A stretch of DNA of 64,000 bases from contig OX387604.1 of the NCBI GenBank assembly GCA_947568835.1, forward strand, positions 5,405,360-5,469,359. The letters are read 5' to 3'. Below are positions 37,201-52,200 of the stretch, one piece after another. Origin of the DNA: Protonemura montana. Its lineage: Eukaryota; Arthropoda; Insecta; Plecoptera; Nemouridae. The translations under genes were made by a program, and so were the position numbers. The notes beneath the pieces were generated by a model, which did not search any database, was not told where the DNA came from, and worked only from the letters and a program-made list of their open reading frames with translations. The number at the start of each line of letters is the position of its first letter. Within the stretch, counting starts at the first letter, position 1.

Positions 37201-40200
37201 TTGTCTACCTATCCCAATTGGACTGAGTGATGACACTCGTAATATGTTTGTTTGCTCTTTTCTGTCTGTCTGTGGCCCACTGTGTCTCAGTGAGTTCCAC
37301 GTGCCGCAATCGCAACCTCGCCTGCAGTCGAAGTGGAGATGTGTTGATAGGCTGCAAGAACCCCCCCCCCCCCCCCCCACACTTTCTACCTATCCATGAC
37401 ACTAAATTGGCTTCCGAATCGACCACGTTTATTATTATAATGTTAATGCATGGGCGAATCAGTTACCTAAACTGTCACAGTTATTGCTTTTCAAACTGAA
37501 TTAAGGCCTGAATGAGCCAAGTTTGCCGGCCATTGCATGTCGACGATTTCAAAGAAAGAACTCGTTATTGTTATTTATTTGTTAGACCGGTAGACTTCTG
37601 AACTGAGCTTAAATTTCCTCACTGTAAGTTTTAGTTACGTTTTATATTCGATGCAAGTGAACTTGGTAAGTGATCGGATATGGTAAACATGTGCAGAGTG
37701 ATAAATCTATTCAAGTCCGAGTAATCGTCTAGCGGCTTCAGCGAATGGCGACTAGCGTCGGAATGAGCGTCGACCCTGGCGACGCTGGGCGACGCTGGCG
37801 ACGATGGGCGACGCTGGCGACGATGGGGAGGAGAGAGACGGAAAAAAAGAGACGCTATATATCTGAAGCGTCGCCGTGCTTTCAAGCTAACTAGCCGTGA
37901 AATTACGAAGCAAGAGTTAGATATCGCTGCCCGCCCTGACCTCTATCATCTCACTGCGAACGACATCAACACGTATCCACTCTTCTCTGAAGAACTATTT
38001 TGAAAAACTATTTATTTTGCCTGCAACTCTTGAGTTTGACATTGTGCGGTACGTTGAAGGCATCATGTTCGATTTGGCTTTGCAGTTGAGTCCTTATTGC
38101 TCGAATGGCGAACTAATTTGTTTCAACAATGTTCCGTGCTGTCTAGACGCCGACTTCGGAAAGTCTGCTATGTATTTTGCCGATTTATCTTTAAACTGCC
38201 AGAATACATGCATCGTTTAAATGTGTTGCGTCCACATGTGCTTTTTTTATGGCAACACAGCGATAGAAGTAGTATATTAGATACAAAAGAATGTGAATCG
38301 ATGATGTATGTCAATCTAGATACCCCCCCCCCCCCCCCCCCCTCCTCGATCCAACAACTCTCTCATACCCTTCTGCACCCCGCGTGTAGTTTTCATCTCA
38401 TCCTTGAATTCCCCTTGCTCTGCTATTTTCCCCAAGGAAGATATTACGGTCTGCTTTCACTATTTTCATTTGAACGCTTTCGAGCAAAAGTTGTTCGATC
38501 TTAATTCAATTATATTCTTTTTCTTCCTTTTCTTCTTTTTCCCGTTTCCTTGAACTGCCTTAGTGTCCTCTATCTTCTCCTGCACTTTAGCAGTTAACAC
38601 AGCTCGGTTTTAGTTCTTTTGAAACGAGAGTGGAGTGGGGGCAGTTCCTTAAATCTACCCTCTGAGGCCAATTACTTTCATTCAATTCACCCCAACTAAT
38701 CTACTAGCCAATCTGAAAGCATCTAATTGTTATCTTCATCGTCATCGCCATGTAAATGTAATCATCATAATCACCCACATTACCATCATCATCAACGTAA
38801 CATCCATGCGCAAAACCGTCTAGCGCTAGGTATGCAAACAAAGGCAATTTACCGCGTGTGTCATGCCACGAGTGGCAAGTGGCTATTCTTAGGGGAACTA
38901 TGATTTTTCACATGCTTTTAAAACCAACAAAATACTATGGTATATGGCTCCTGTAATCTAGCGTTGCGTTTTGTGTGCAAGTGAATGCTTCTACCGGGGT
39001 TGGCAGTGGACGTGATTGTGCCGTGGTGATTCGTAGTAGAGACAGTCATACAGCCGTAGTACACGACATGACTAGCTCTGACAGACTTCGGTAATTCACT
39101 TGTCACTCGACACAATTCCTTCGCACGCGTCGCAAAGCTCCACTTTATTACTATTATTATTACTATTTTTATTATTATTATTACTATTATTATTATTAGG
39201 TATTATTATTAGGATATAATTAATAAAACTTTGAGTAAACGAAGATATTATTGATAGCTCTGCTATTCTTGGCGCAGAATAATGTTGTCCACGGGGAAAC
39301 GGTCTGCCTTTCGGAAGGTTGAGGCCGGCACGCAGGTCTCCTTGGTTCAAAACAGCTCTGAATACATAGCTAGTCACTGAGCTCAGTCGGGAAATCACTA
39401 ATTGACTAGTTACTAGATGTTTGGTCACAAATTTGAGAGTATCTCCACTATACCATCTGATATTTAGGGTTTGAGGTGAATACACCATACAAGGTTGTGT
39501 TTCTGTAATACGCATTCAAATTGAGTTAGAACACAACACATGCCTACGCACTTCGGTCAAAGTTGAGGAATAGCGAATGTCGCATGGTTCACTGAGATGC
39601 CGAGAGGGTTGACTGAAAATTTGCCGGAGTAAAAAGAATGAGACGCTTGAGACAGGACATGCAACTTCAGAGACAAGAAAATGGTCTAAATTGATCACGG
39701 GGATCAATGAAGCCATGTACAAAGTTTTGCTCCTGACACGGACATACTCGATCCCCTTCATTCGTCGGCAGGATGTTTGCTTGGCAGTCTTGTCTTTTGA
39801 ATGTTACAAGATCTAGACTGGAAGATTCATATTCGTTTCTACCGCCAGAGGTGAATCATCGTGTGTACTCGACAAGGTTTTAAATATTGATGTATGTCTT
39901 TATATTAAGCAGATTTATCCGAAGAGATAAATATTTTGTAAAGCTTGATATTGGATATCGATTAGTTGTGCCAAAGTGTACACACGATGTCGGTTGGAAT
40001 AGTCTAATAAATTACAATGTTCATGACCAGTGATGTCCACAGTCTAAAATATCGAGTCCTAGGGACAACTTGGCTCACAAAATATGTGGCTCTATTTCTG
40101 AATGGACGTCACGGGAGAGAGAGACGAAAAAGCGATACCCTGTGATAAGTGAGTTCTACGAATTTTCGCGGTGTACACGCGATGCCCGACTCATTGGGCC

Positions 40201-43200
40201 ACGCGATCACATAACAACGTCAAACACGTGGCGAAAAGTTGCCCCCTCCATGCCCCTTCCTCTACCGGCGCGTGCGACAATCCAAAAAGGGGCCGCGACA
40301 TTCGGCATTTCCTTTCGTTTCAATCGTGCTCTTGTAAATATTGCATCGCTCAAGAATTCGGGGTTTGAGCAATCGGGCATGGCTTGAGCTGAGTTGAATA
40401 GGGGTAGCTCAGATTAGAGCAATCAGCGATCGCATTTTAAGGTGCTGGTGGTTCCGTTGGTGGATGCATTTGTGGAAAGGAGTCAGTGATTGTACCTCCA
40501 TTGATTTGACCGGACGTGTCGCAGATGTGTGTTATACTGGGACGTAGACGGAACCGGGAACCGGACGACCGAGACTGCGACAACGTTCCACAACGAGGCA
40601 CTTTATATACAATCTGTATCCTTCATATGACACAACTGTTCCTTCAACTGTACTTTCAGCAACAGTATTTTTTGGCTTATGGTACACATTTTCAAGTCAT
40701 GCTGATGACTAATGGATATGACAACAAGTTAGCATCAGCTCATGCATTTGCAATATTCATCCTGATTTGTCTCCTAATCTTCGTTGCGTTATCCCACCCT
40801 TACCACTATCTCTGACCCTGCCACCCTGCCGCCTTACCACCCTTTCACCCTGGCGCCCTGACACCGGGTCACCCTGTCAGCCTGCCACCCTGTCGCCCTG
40901 TCGTCCCGCCACCCTGCCACAAATCCTGGCTTGTACCATGCCCGATTGCTAACAGACAGCCGTCAGTTTATTCAATAAATATTTGCTTTCGAGCTTAAAT
41001 CGCAATTGTTCTAAGAAAAATATTTTTTCGTAATCGTGATCAAACTTTGGCAACTGGGCAGCTTGTGCAATACAATTTGGGCAACCATAGTCAGGGCTCA
41101 CTGCATGGCTGATCGCATTTCAGTCTCGAACTATCGGAGTGGCGTCGCTAGTCTTTTGCAATTATTTCTCCATGGAGTGGCAAGAGCTGTGTCAACAATT
41201 TGTCATTGTTTCTCTATAAGTCAGTGTCTTGAAAGAAGACCAATGACCCGAAAAACTCTGCTATCTCATCTACTGATACACGGAACCTGCATACGCCCAA
41301 AATGACAAGAAGAGGTGTACCGTGAGAAATTTCACCATTTTTATGACGAAATCATAAATGTAATGACCCATTTCTAAAATTACATCTCGTGAGTAAAGGT
41401 ATAGATATACAGACACATAGATAACGTAGTCCCGAGAACGTAAAAAAAGAGTAATCGACGTTTGCTTTTCGATACCAGTAAGAAATACCGCCTCATAGTT
41501 CCGATTCGTTTTAGTGCGTCACCGAATCGGCATTTTTTAAAGTTATAGTTCCTTGTTCCTAAATCCAAACGAGAACCGAATGGGATAAATTCGCCCCTCG
41601 TGTTACTCTATTCGATTGGCAATGTGTCAACGGGTTTGGGTTCTTCTCTAATTTTCCCAATTTCTTTCTGTTACAGCCGTCGGAGTGGAGACTGGCATCG
41701 ATCTTCTAGAATCCCTCCAGTTGCACAATTCTAGTCATCAAGGTGTAAGCCTGGCGCCTGGACCTCAAAGACTTAAACCTGCATTTTACTTGCAAGGTAC
41801 CTACGAACTGTCATGGTTAGACCAGTATCTCCAGTACCCTGTACCAGTGAGCGTTTGTAGTTTGTAATCACATATGACTCACTACCTCCTTAGTACCTAG
41901 TCCATGCTAACCTACCCTAGCCTGATTTTGCACGTCAACAATAGATCTCTAGCATTCCAAATCAGCTGCGCTTTGGGCTTGGGCACATCTTATGATTTTT
42001 CGCTCATAATAACAGCCAAGCTGTAATTGATATACATAGTTCGTATAACTGAACTTAACGACTGTTTTCAAACATTGCTTGGTTTAAGCCTGTAAGTCAA
42101 TTAATTAGGAGAATTAGTTCAACCCCAGTGATACGTCCACTGTAGTCGATTCATTACAGCCTCCCCCCCCCCCCCCTCATCCTAGAATCTTCTTTGCGTA
42201 CAGCATAATTCAAAATTCCTCTTTTAACATGAGCCAAGGCCCTTTTTAGGGCCAACAATCTCATTAAACAGAGCAAACACCGTGAAGCACATCTCTACAT
42301 CTAACTTCTAAGTTCCACCTTGGCTCAGTAAGCAAAATTTGGATTGCATTTGCTGACAAAGCAACACATGCGTTCATTTACATTGTACAAAGTTCGCAAT
42401 TCGGAACGCTTTTAGTTCAAAAAGTTGCATGAATCGATGGTGCGCACCCACAAACCCACGTATAAATGCGGTCGCAATGCACAGATAGCAGAGCGAAGCC
42501 TGTAAACAATCATAATCGGCGCTAAGCGCCGATTTGCCGCTGCGGGGTCGGGTGCTCTTGATCCTCTCACCCGCAACAGCAAAGAGGCACCCACCAAAGA
42601 GGCCCACACAACTCACGCTCGCCCTGCTGCCGAACAGCACGCTTGCTAATCACTCTATTCTTCTCGCCGGGCTAAAGGCATCGTGATTGAACAGTTTCGA
42701 TGAAAAGCGACTAGGGGTTGGGTGGTGTTGCTGGGGGCTCGGAGCGGGACGGGTGTGGGGACGGTGGTGGGGGCGGGAGTCGTGTACACTGGTTGGATTA
42801 CATTCTCTTTCGGTGGCGCCGGTTCCCTCACCTAGTCTCCTTGCTGTCTTAAAGTGATTTCTTAGAGTTGGTACAACGGACTAATCTGGATCCATAATCG
42901 CTACCCCCCATTTTCATGATTTATTCAGTGATTGTTATTTAAGTTCTTCGAATTGCGTGGATTCGGTTTCGCATTCGTGGTGCGCTCATGTGATTTAACG
43001 GTGTATTTTATTGGATGCATTTTTTCCTGGAACCGGGTTTCATGCACACACGGGATGACATAACAAGTATATAGTTCGTCTTTCTGTTTGATCAATATTC
43101 CTAACACCGTTTGTAGTTACGGTTAAAAAATATACTATTACTATTGGAACCCCTGACAAAACGTAATCATTACACCTATATTGTTGAGGATGTAAGTAGG

Positions 43201-46200
43201 GTGGCAGCAGCCACCAGACAGGAAATAATCGAGAAGCATATTATACAGTAAGTAACAATCCTCGCCTAATTGCAGCCGATTAATACTACCCTTCTTTCCC
43301 TCAAACCCCTAACAGTGCTCGTCGGGTCGACGAATTGCTTGATCTCTAGAAGACACAACTGCATCCTTGTAGCTCCTTTCCATAATCGTGGTGATTCCCG
43401 ACCCCCGACCTGCTCCCGATCCGCTCAAAGGGCCGATCGACATTTCGCGTGGTGATTATCGAATGGCCTATATATTTGCATCTCTGGCAGCGACAAGCAC
43501 AATGCTTGAAAATGTGCCACTTCACTTGATCGATATTTGAATACTTTTTACAACTCATTTTATTTCTTATGCCAGTCATTAAATTAAAGCAATCGAATTC
43601 ATTCATTCGTCACTACTGATATTTATAAAATCATTAGGTTTTGCCGTGGGATTTGAGATATATCGTGCCGGTGACTGGTGCCAGGAATATTTTCGCGGCC
43701 TTCTCGCGGGGCACTCGAGTGCCTCGCTATAATAATCACCTCGTTCACTTCAATTGCGAAAATCAAAACCTTTACTTTAATGGGACCACCCGTATGGTTC
43801 CCAAAAATTATTTTCCTACGTGTATATGATAGCAATGATCGGACTTGGAAAGGAAAACTGGGCCTACAGTTCCGGCATTGGAAACTTTAAACACGTGTCG
43901 GAGGAGTCTGCAATTCTCTTGACAGCGGTTTATCTTCCTCGCCTGTCTGACTTCGATCAAATTTCATTCTTCTGTCTGCACCCTGTTAGAATTGGAATAG
44001 CTACTTCCTTGCTCCGAAACTCGCTGTGGGATAAAAATGCTTAAATACGTGATGCCCGAAACGTTCAATCTCAAGCAAGTCACGTGTTCTCTGTTGCTTT
44101 TCTCGAATCAATTTCCGAAAATGTCTCGTTGTATAACGTTGGCATCTCGACAACGCATTGTCCTAATTCCTAACAATTCATTTGGAACATTTTTTTTTTT
44201 TGGTTTTAAATATTGACGAAAAAGATAGGAGAGCAGCTCTAGTCATTTATCTTTACAGTAAAAAGATCATGGTGTTGACCAAGAGCCGGCCGCTTTGTGA
44301 ATAATGGACTATCCCCTCCCAAGTTGTATGCCACCCTTGTGTGTTTAGGCAAGCTCTACCTCACTCTACCTCTCGACGTATTGCATTAGAATTTATTCTT
44401 TGTTACATATTTTCAAAGTGTAAGATAAACATTGAGGCTGAATCCATGCCATGAAGGAACTAACCCAAAAACGTTTGCTATCTCGAGGTATTTTTTTAAG
44501 TTCTGCCAACAAATGACATTTTCCCTTTGCCCTGATTGCCTCCAATGTGTAGAGTAATTGAAATCAATGAAAGAGGGTATTTAATATTCCGGCTAATTTC
44601 AACAACATCATATTGACTATAATGTTGTCAAACATCAAAGATCAAACATTAAAGACCTTGGGTAGCCATTATTCTAAATTCTTTAAATAGGTGTAATTTA
44701 AAAAATATGCTTATTAGAACCTATATGTAAATATGAACTGCTATAATATATGTTAATAATTAAATATACTGACACATTACAACGAGGTACTGATTTTTTT
44801 CCAGGAGACTACAGAGACTTGAAATTACCGATTACTGTGTACCAACGTGCCGTCGAGTTAATTCGGCACAACTCTGAGTTTACCGTGGCCGCTTCACTGA
44901 AGCAGGAGGAGGCTAACACCGGTACCATTGTTTCTTTTTCGCACGGCTTTAACAGGTACATAAACAATATATTACAGCTGAAGATTGATTATTAATAATA
45001 AAACATCTTTGGTTCTTGTAGAATATTCTTGTATATTAAACAACAACTGCTGGACACTTTTGTTGAAATTATATAAATCATTCCAAGGTACCTAGAAGTG
45101 GAGTCAAGCGGGCGTAAAGACGAGATTCGACTCCACTATATCTCTAAACATGACTCTCTAGTCCACGTGGAAACTTTTCCATACCGGCTGGCCGACAATA
45201 CGTGGCACAAAGTAGCCGTTTCTGTAAGCGGTACGCAAGTGGAGCTGCTGGTTGATTGTCACACGCTGTATCGGCGGCTAATCCGACCGCCCGACAGGAA
45301 CTTCACCATACCGCAACTCTCACTATGGGTTGGCCAACGCAATAACAAACACTCATTGTTCAAGGTAACTTTCTGCAATGTTCGTACCCCATAAATTAAT
45401 GATTAATTTTCCGACCCCATAATTTAATAAAATTAAATAGTACTTTAACTAAAGGCGTTAGTGAATATAATAAATTAGGAAACACAATTAAGAGTTCAAA
45501 ATCTATATTAAATTTTAAGAAAGAATTATGTAAGCATTTTGAAAAAGAAGAAACAAACGAATACTTATGCTGATAAAAAAATGTACATGTATTGAATAGC
45601 TGTGTAGCTAAATAAAACATTACAAACAAACAAACAATATGCAATTGGCGTAATGATATGATGCAATGCTATTTCTCAATGGAATGGTTCCATGGTCGAG
45701 TTTAATATTTCGGACAGGCTGCAAATTTTTTGATAACTATTAAAAAATCACAAAATGCTTCATGAAATATACATTGTTGAAGCTAGATTTTGTGTGAATC
45801 AACCGTAGGCACTTTACCAAATGATATTTTAGTGCTTGCTCAAGTTTTGACATGGTATTCCCATTAATTATCTTAAAAAATATTGATATCATGTGGGTGG
45901 TACTTAGAGCTCCTATAGATTTAGGAAAATGATGAATATTTTATGCTGTTTTACTTAATGTGTGTTGTCAGTGTGTTACCATGGCAACCAATGATTTCAT
46001 TGCCACTATTGTAAGCTTGTGTCATAATAAGTGATAACTTAACTTATGAATATAATATTACTCGGCATAAGCAATAATAGCTATGAAAACGTTATCGCTA
46101 AAATGAATCGAGAAAAACACTTTGTGCAATTTGTTATTTTGTTTATCTTCTAGGGTGCTATTCAAGATGTAAGACTAGTTACTGGGCCTCACGGATATTT

Positions 46201-49200
46201 GTCACAATGTCCACATCTTAACTCAAGTTGCCCAACTTGCGGCCAGTTCTCACTGCTGCAAAATACTGTAGAGCAATTAACAAAAAATCTCCTAGAGCTG
46301 TCAGAGAGGGTTGGTATTAAATGATAGCTAGCATTGTCTATACCTACCTCAGCGTACGTATTGCATTAGTTGGGTGCCTTGTTCTAGCTTGTACTGGCCG
46401 AGGGGCGAATAAGCCGAGTGGAAGACTGCGACTGTCAGAAGTCATGTAGGCTCAACGGTACCGTGCACCCCGACGGTACGAGATGGCAGAAGGGGTGCGA
46501 GATTTGCGCTTGCATTCACGGAGAGGCGCAGTGTCATTCTGTTCAGTGCCCCGTTACCAACTGCAAAAATCCAGTCTTCAACAATGGGGAATGTTGTCCA
46601 AGCTGTCTAAGTATGTTACAAAAGAATATTCCCATCTGAAATAGAAACCAATTGAGGCACTTAACATATATGCTCTTAAATGAATGAACTGCAAGCGACT
46701 GGATGCTTGTTTGCCTCTTTTCAGAACAGTGCTTACTTCACGGAGTGATGTACGATCACGGTGAGTCGATGAATCTCAGGCAATGTGTGGAATGCGAGTG
46801 TCGTGATGGATCGATGAAGTGTAACCGAATTGATCCGGAAACCATGTGTCCGATGTTGGTTTGTCCAACAAGCCTGCAGTTCAGTGTACCTGGAGAATGC
46901 TGCAAGTTCTGCCCAGGTAAGACACACACCTTATTTCTGATAAAAAACTAGACTATTCAAATGATATGATGTATTGTTGATGTGCATTCCTTGTTACCTT
47001 CTGTTACCAACGTTAGGTACTCATGATAATGACTAACAGTCTGGCAGCTCTGTTGTAAAAGAGTGGATTGGTTGCATGGTTTTGCAGTGACTGCTTTCTT
47101 GTGCTGTTTACCTACTAATGTCCTGTGTGTACCTACATGTGCTTACTAGGCGTTGACTACTGTACTAAAGGACACATGTGTCACGCAAACGCAACCTGTC
47201 TCAACTTGCAAACGACATATGCCTGTCAGTGCACTGTGGGATTCTTTGGAGACGGACATATATGTCACGGTAATGCTCGTTAAATAATAGTCTGAAGAAC
47301 GTTCATTTGGATAGAATTTTCACAAGTCTAATCACATATCCGTTTCTTTAGACGTGGATGAATGCAAACAAGAAGGGGGCTTGGATGGACACCACTGTCA
47401 CAGTCACACAAAGTGTGTGAACACAATTGGCTCATATGTTTGCGATTGTTTGCCTGGCTACCGTCGACTGGACAAGTTCAACTGTGTAGAGCTCGACGAG
47501 TGCTCTTCAGGCAAACACGCCTGCCATCACCACGCCAACTGCATCAACACCCAGGGCTCGTACCATTGCCAATGCCGGCCAGGCTACGCGGGAGATGGGT
47601 ACACGTGCCACCGTGAGTATATTTGCAATCATAATGGCAACATGCAACCGTAACTTCGATGAGGATAGAAAATGAAACTGCAAGGCTGTAAACTGAATGT
47701 TTTATAGAAGATTTTGAAGTTTTGATCCAATTGAAAAAATATCACATAAAGGCACCTTGACATTAATCAATACCACCGACAAGATGTAAGTGACATTGAT
47801 CAATGTTAGCACACCCTTTTCACTTCAACATTTGTCCTAGTTAATTTCTGCCATAGAAGTCTTCTGCATTTACCCAATTCAATTATTATCATTACTAATC
47901 TTTGACTATTTTCTGTTTAGCTGTTTGCAATCAGACTTGTCTGAATGGCGGGGAATGCCTGACGCCTGGGTTCTGCTCATGTCGGAAAGGGTATATCGGA
48001 CCTAGTTGTGAGCTCGACCTGGACGAATGCACTTCTGATCTGCATCGTTGCCACGATACATCAGTGTGTGTCAACATGCCAGGCTGGTACTACTGCCGGT
48101 GCAAGGCTGGTTACCGCAGCATCATGCATGGAACTACGCTAGGCACCGTTTGTCAAGGTGAGATGGATATTTTATGGCTTGCACACTCGTCCTTGTTCTT
48201 AAATAAGTTATTTTTCAACGCTCTTCATTGGCTTAACTCTGTCTGATGAGGTTCTAAAATGATGTAAATCATTTTGAATGTTTTGAATGAAAAATCATTT
48301 GATTTTTAATTATCTTGTCCATCTTGTCTATTGATTAAACTGATCAACTTGCTGTGGTGAGAAATTAACCCTGTAGTGTGCATGAACATTCCAAACATTT
48401 GCTGATAGGTATGGGAGTGGACATATGCATTAATTTTGGCAACAGATTCCAGTTCTTGAGGAAAGAATAATGGGAAGTTAGGCACTTATATTTATGAGCG
48501 TAATAATTATCTAGCATAAATTCGTTAATTGGCTTAATTTTTTTTTCTTTGAACTAAGTTAAACAATTAAATGTTTACTAGGAACACTCTCTCAAATAAT
48601 GTCTTGTTTTGGACAGATGTCGACGAGTGCTCAGAGAAGACTCACTCTTGCCACTCGTCAGCAACTTGTGTCAATTACGAAGGAGGATTTCGATGCTCGT
48701 GCACACATGAAGAGGGCCAAACTTGCAAACTAAGTATGTAACTTATTTATTTATGTATCATGCCATTTTAGTTATCTAAGTCTTATTATAAATCAGAAAA
48801 CGTCAATGCAAGCTTTATTGATCCACAAAATTTTTTGTCATTTTTCATGAAGTGTAATGTGCAAAAGAAAGACTAGTGCAGCCAGTATGTATTTTATAAT
48901 TAGTGCAACTTGGAGCAGCTCATAAAATGCTTATCTCTTAGATTCTGATATTTTAGTATAGTAAAGTTTGTCTCGTTATCTCAGGAATGACTATAAAAAT
49001 CTGGTGATTTTGGCCTGAGAAGTAGACAACTGAAACATCACAAAAATGTTTAAGAGTATGCTCGAATTAAGGAACATATTTAGTTTCCATGCTAATATTT
49101 CTATATTAAATTTTCAATCGGTGAACCAATTTTGTAAAGAAAATTAAGCACAAACTCATTTATTAGCAAATATCACACTATATATCAAACTATAATTTCT

Positions 49201-52200
49201 GAAAATAAGCCCATAAGCCAGTGCAAGTTATACAAGTTACACTTTGGGACATTACAGGCTGCATGTTTGAAGGCAACGAGGTGGTCGACGGGGTTTCCGT
49301 GAGTCCGGCCGGTCAACCGTGCAAGCGTTGCAAGTGCACGCAAGGTGTGATGACTTGCAAGGATCCGGCCTGCGATTGTGCAGCACGAACTGGTCACACC
49401 GACAACTGCTGTCCACAGTGTGATCCCAGCGCAGCCTGCCGGCACCAAGAACTCAAGCACGTCGTTTTCAGGAGCAGCGATCGGTGGATTTATCAGTGTC
49501 AAACTTGTGAATGTTTAGTAAGTGAAATAGCATTGTTAAATATTTTTTTTATTTTGAATATTACTACCCTCTCAAAAATGTGTACCCAATCAAGAAGTCA
49601 AACCCCGGACTCTGTCTTTTGGCAGTGTTGCAGTAACAATCTGTTCTATATGAACACATATTGCAATTCAAATGAGAATCCCGTATAAAATGCATCCATG
49701 TCAAATTGAAGATATTCGGATTTGAATGGACGTGGATGTACCTAATGCATCACTGGAATCAAAGGGACTGTGAGCATTCACAGCTCCATGGTTCTACTCC
49801 TTGGATATTTATCAGTCTTATCAAATACACTAAAATCCTCTTAAAAAGGTTGGGTTCAATTAGCACTGATAGTTAATGCAACACCTAGAGGAGGTAGACG
49901 GTGGTTTGATTTCCTGATTAGGCATACAGTTTTTAGAAAGAAAATGTGATCATTCATTAAAATGAAATACTCTACAGACATTTTTAATTTAAATAAGCAT
50001 TCAGAAAAAATAGGTAAAAAGTAATGTTTTATTGGAGTGGTGCTGGCTCCATCTGGAATATTCTTCAAATTGAGACTATGGGAAGGAAGAATGGTGGCCC
50101 ATGAAGTGCCCTTTCTAAGTTGCGACTGTCTCTCAGTACGGGGAGGTAGACTGCTGGCCTATGGAGTGTCCTCCGCTGAGCTGTCCCGACCCTGTCCTCA
50201 CCCCTGGGGACTGCTGCCCGCGATGCGATGACGACCCATGCGCCCTCGACGTGTCCACCAACACGAGTGCGGTGAAAGTGGGCCAGCCGTGCACGTACGC
50301 TGGCAACCTGCACGAGTCGGGCACAGAGTGGCACGACGCACGTGATAAGTGTACTGCCTGCAGCTGCAAGGTAATCAACCATCCTCTTTGATGCGTTTTA
50401 ACAAAACTGTTTTGTAATCGAAAAATAGTTATGGATAAACATCAGAATGTTGCTAAACGTGTTGAATACCTTTTTTAATTCGGATTGCCTTTGGCTTGGT
50501 CTATCTTTAACAAGTTTTCATTACTGGAGTTTCTCACTGCTACTATTTTCTCAGAGCCGTTAGCCAACGTTTTGAGAATATAACATTTTAAATTTGTGAA
50601 TTAGAGGCATGTCCGGCCTCAGGGTAAATACTTCTGGTAACGGAATTTGAAAATGCCTCCTACAGTTTATTTGCGATATGTTGGTGGGAGGGGTGGGGGG
50701 GAGCGAAGGGGTATTGGTTCTTACATCACAGTGCAATTTGAAACTTTCGACAGCTCAGAATGTAGAAAAGTCAGCTCAGTTCACAACTTTTCGGTACGGT
50801 CACGGGTGCTGCCCCCAAAGTACTGCTGTAAGCAGTCATTTCCATCACTTATGCCTCAAACCTCTCATGAAAGTTTTTTTTTTATCACTGCAGAATGTGA
50901 TGCAATGTATCTCCTATTTTTTAACCCACCACTCTATTTGCTTTGCTTAATTCAAATCAAACTTTATCAACTTTTTACCCAAATTTTTCTTTTTTTTATT
51001 TAAAAAGCAAATTAATATCACATACTTTTCATGTGTTCCATGAAAACACATTTTTCATTGGTAATGTCAATAACTTAAATAAAATCAATAGGTACGAAAT
51101 ATAAAGTCAATAGCAAAGAAATAAAAGTCAACACATGTAACCAAGTAAATAAATATACAGAAGTTGTAAATCTATGGTTGTACATTAAAACGACATTCAA
51201 ATAACAAGAAGCATGTAATCATATGCTCAACGATATAACTAATAGGTAGAATTAAATATTTATAAAATAATAAGCACCAAAGGTTTAAATGTCTTTTTCT
51301 TGTTAGTAAGGAACTGTTTCAGGCAGGTACTAAATAAATGAAGCAATGCTATTTTAGAGATACATGCGTTCTTCGTTAAGTCCGATGGCCGCATTACTTT
51401 TCAGCATTTTGCTTGTAGTAGGTATGCGTGAACAGCACTCCTTTTGATATACTTTATGTATTGTGATAGGTATGTACCTCCAGCACACTGCCTTTGCTTA
51501 TGTGCTGAATGTGAATTGGCATCTGCAAAGTGGCTTTAAGAGAGGTTTTTAGGTTTTACAAAGGTTTTCTTTATCCCAAAATATGATGTAATTTCTTCCC
51601 CTAACATTGATATTGTTTCTAAGATATTATTTTCTACCTTACAATGAATTTAAAATAAAACGTAATTCAAGCATATTTTATGGGGTTCTTTGGGAAAATT
51701 AAACGCTGAGTAGGGTAAATTATCGTTTCTCATGTTTTTTCACTGAGCTCATGTTTTATTTATTTTTCTGCTACAATTAAATGTATGTGCGCGTTGTGTG
51801 TATATTTTCATTAAGCTGCTAGCTCTAATATTGTATTTTGTTGCTCGAACCTCCAGTGGTTAAGTTTCAGTGAGTGTCGCTTTTGCAACTCAAATCAATA
51901 CCTTTTCCAGTATTGATGACAATAGAACAGGCCAGACCATTCAACTATCCGCTCTGTATGAAATATTGGTAGCACAATAAACCGTTTATCATTCTCTTCA
52001 AATAAAGCTCCATTACCGTAAGGTTCCCAATATCCTTTGCGGTGTATGAACATTCGGACGTCATTTGTCAAGTTCTTTGTTATTTAATTGCCTCACAAGC
52101 TCCAAATCCACTAAGTTTGCCTGACAAGGCAGGGAATCAGAAACACCTCTGGTATTTTTATTCAGGAACTATCTTAGTAATTTGTCTGGCATGGTTGTGG

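Larger units (their letters stand above)
23403..41676. other. remainder of NELL intron 1
   Basis: About 18 kb of mostly AT-rich intron. It contains several short tandem repeats and homopolymers (listed separately) and one candidate signal-peptide ORF at 36892-37092. I found no conserved protein exon on either strand, no tRNA or rRNA gene, and no transposon with a recognisable protein. Open frames at 30279-30752, 36925-37399 and 38017-38504 lie in locally GC-richer or C-rich DNA and look fortuitous. Confidence 0.5.

Noticed and set aside
36925..37399. Overlapping 151- and 156-codon ORFs on both strands
   Set aside because: They arise in a GC-rich patch and run into a C homopolymer giving poly-Pro or poly-Gly. 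No splice sites or family features are visible.
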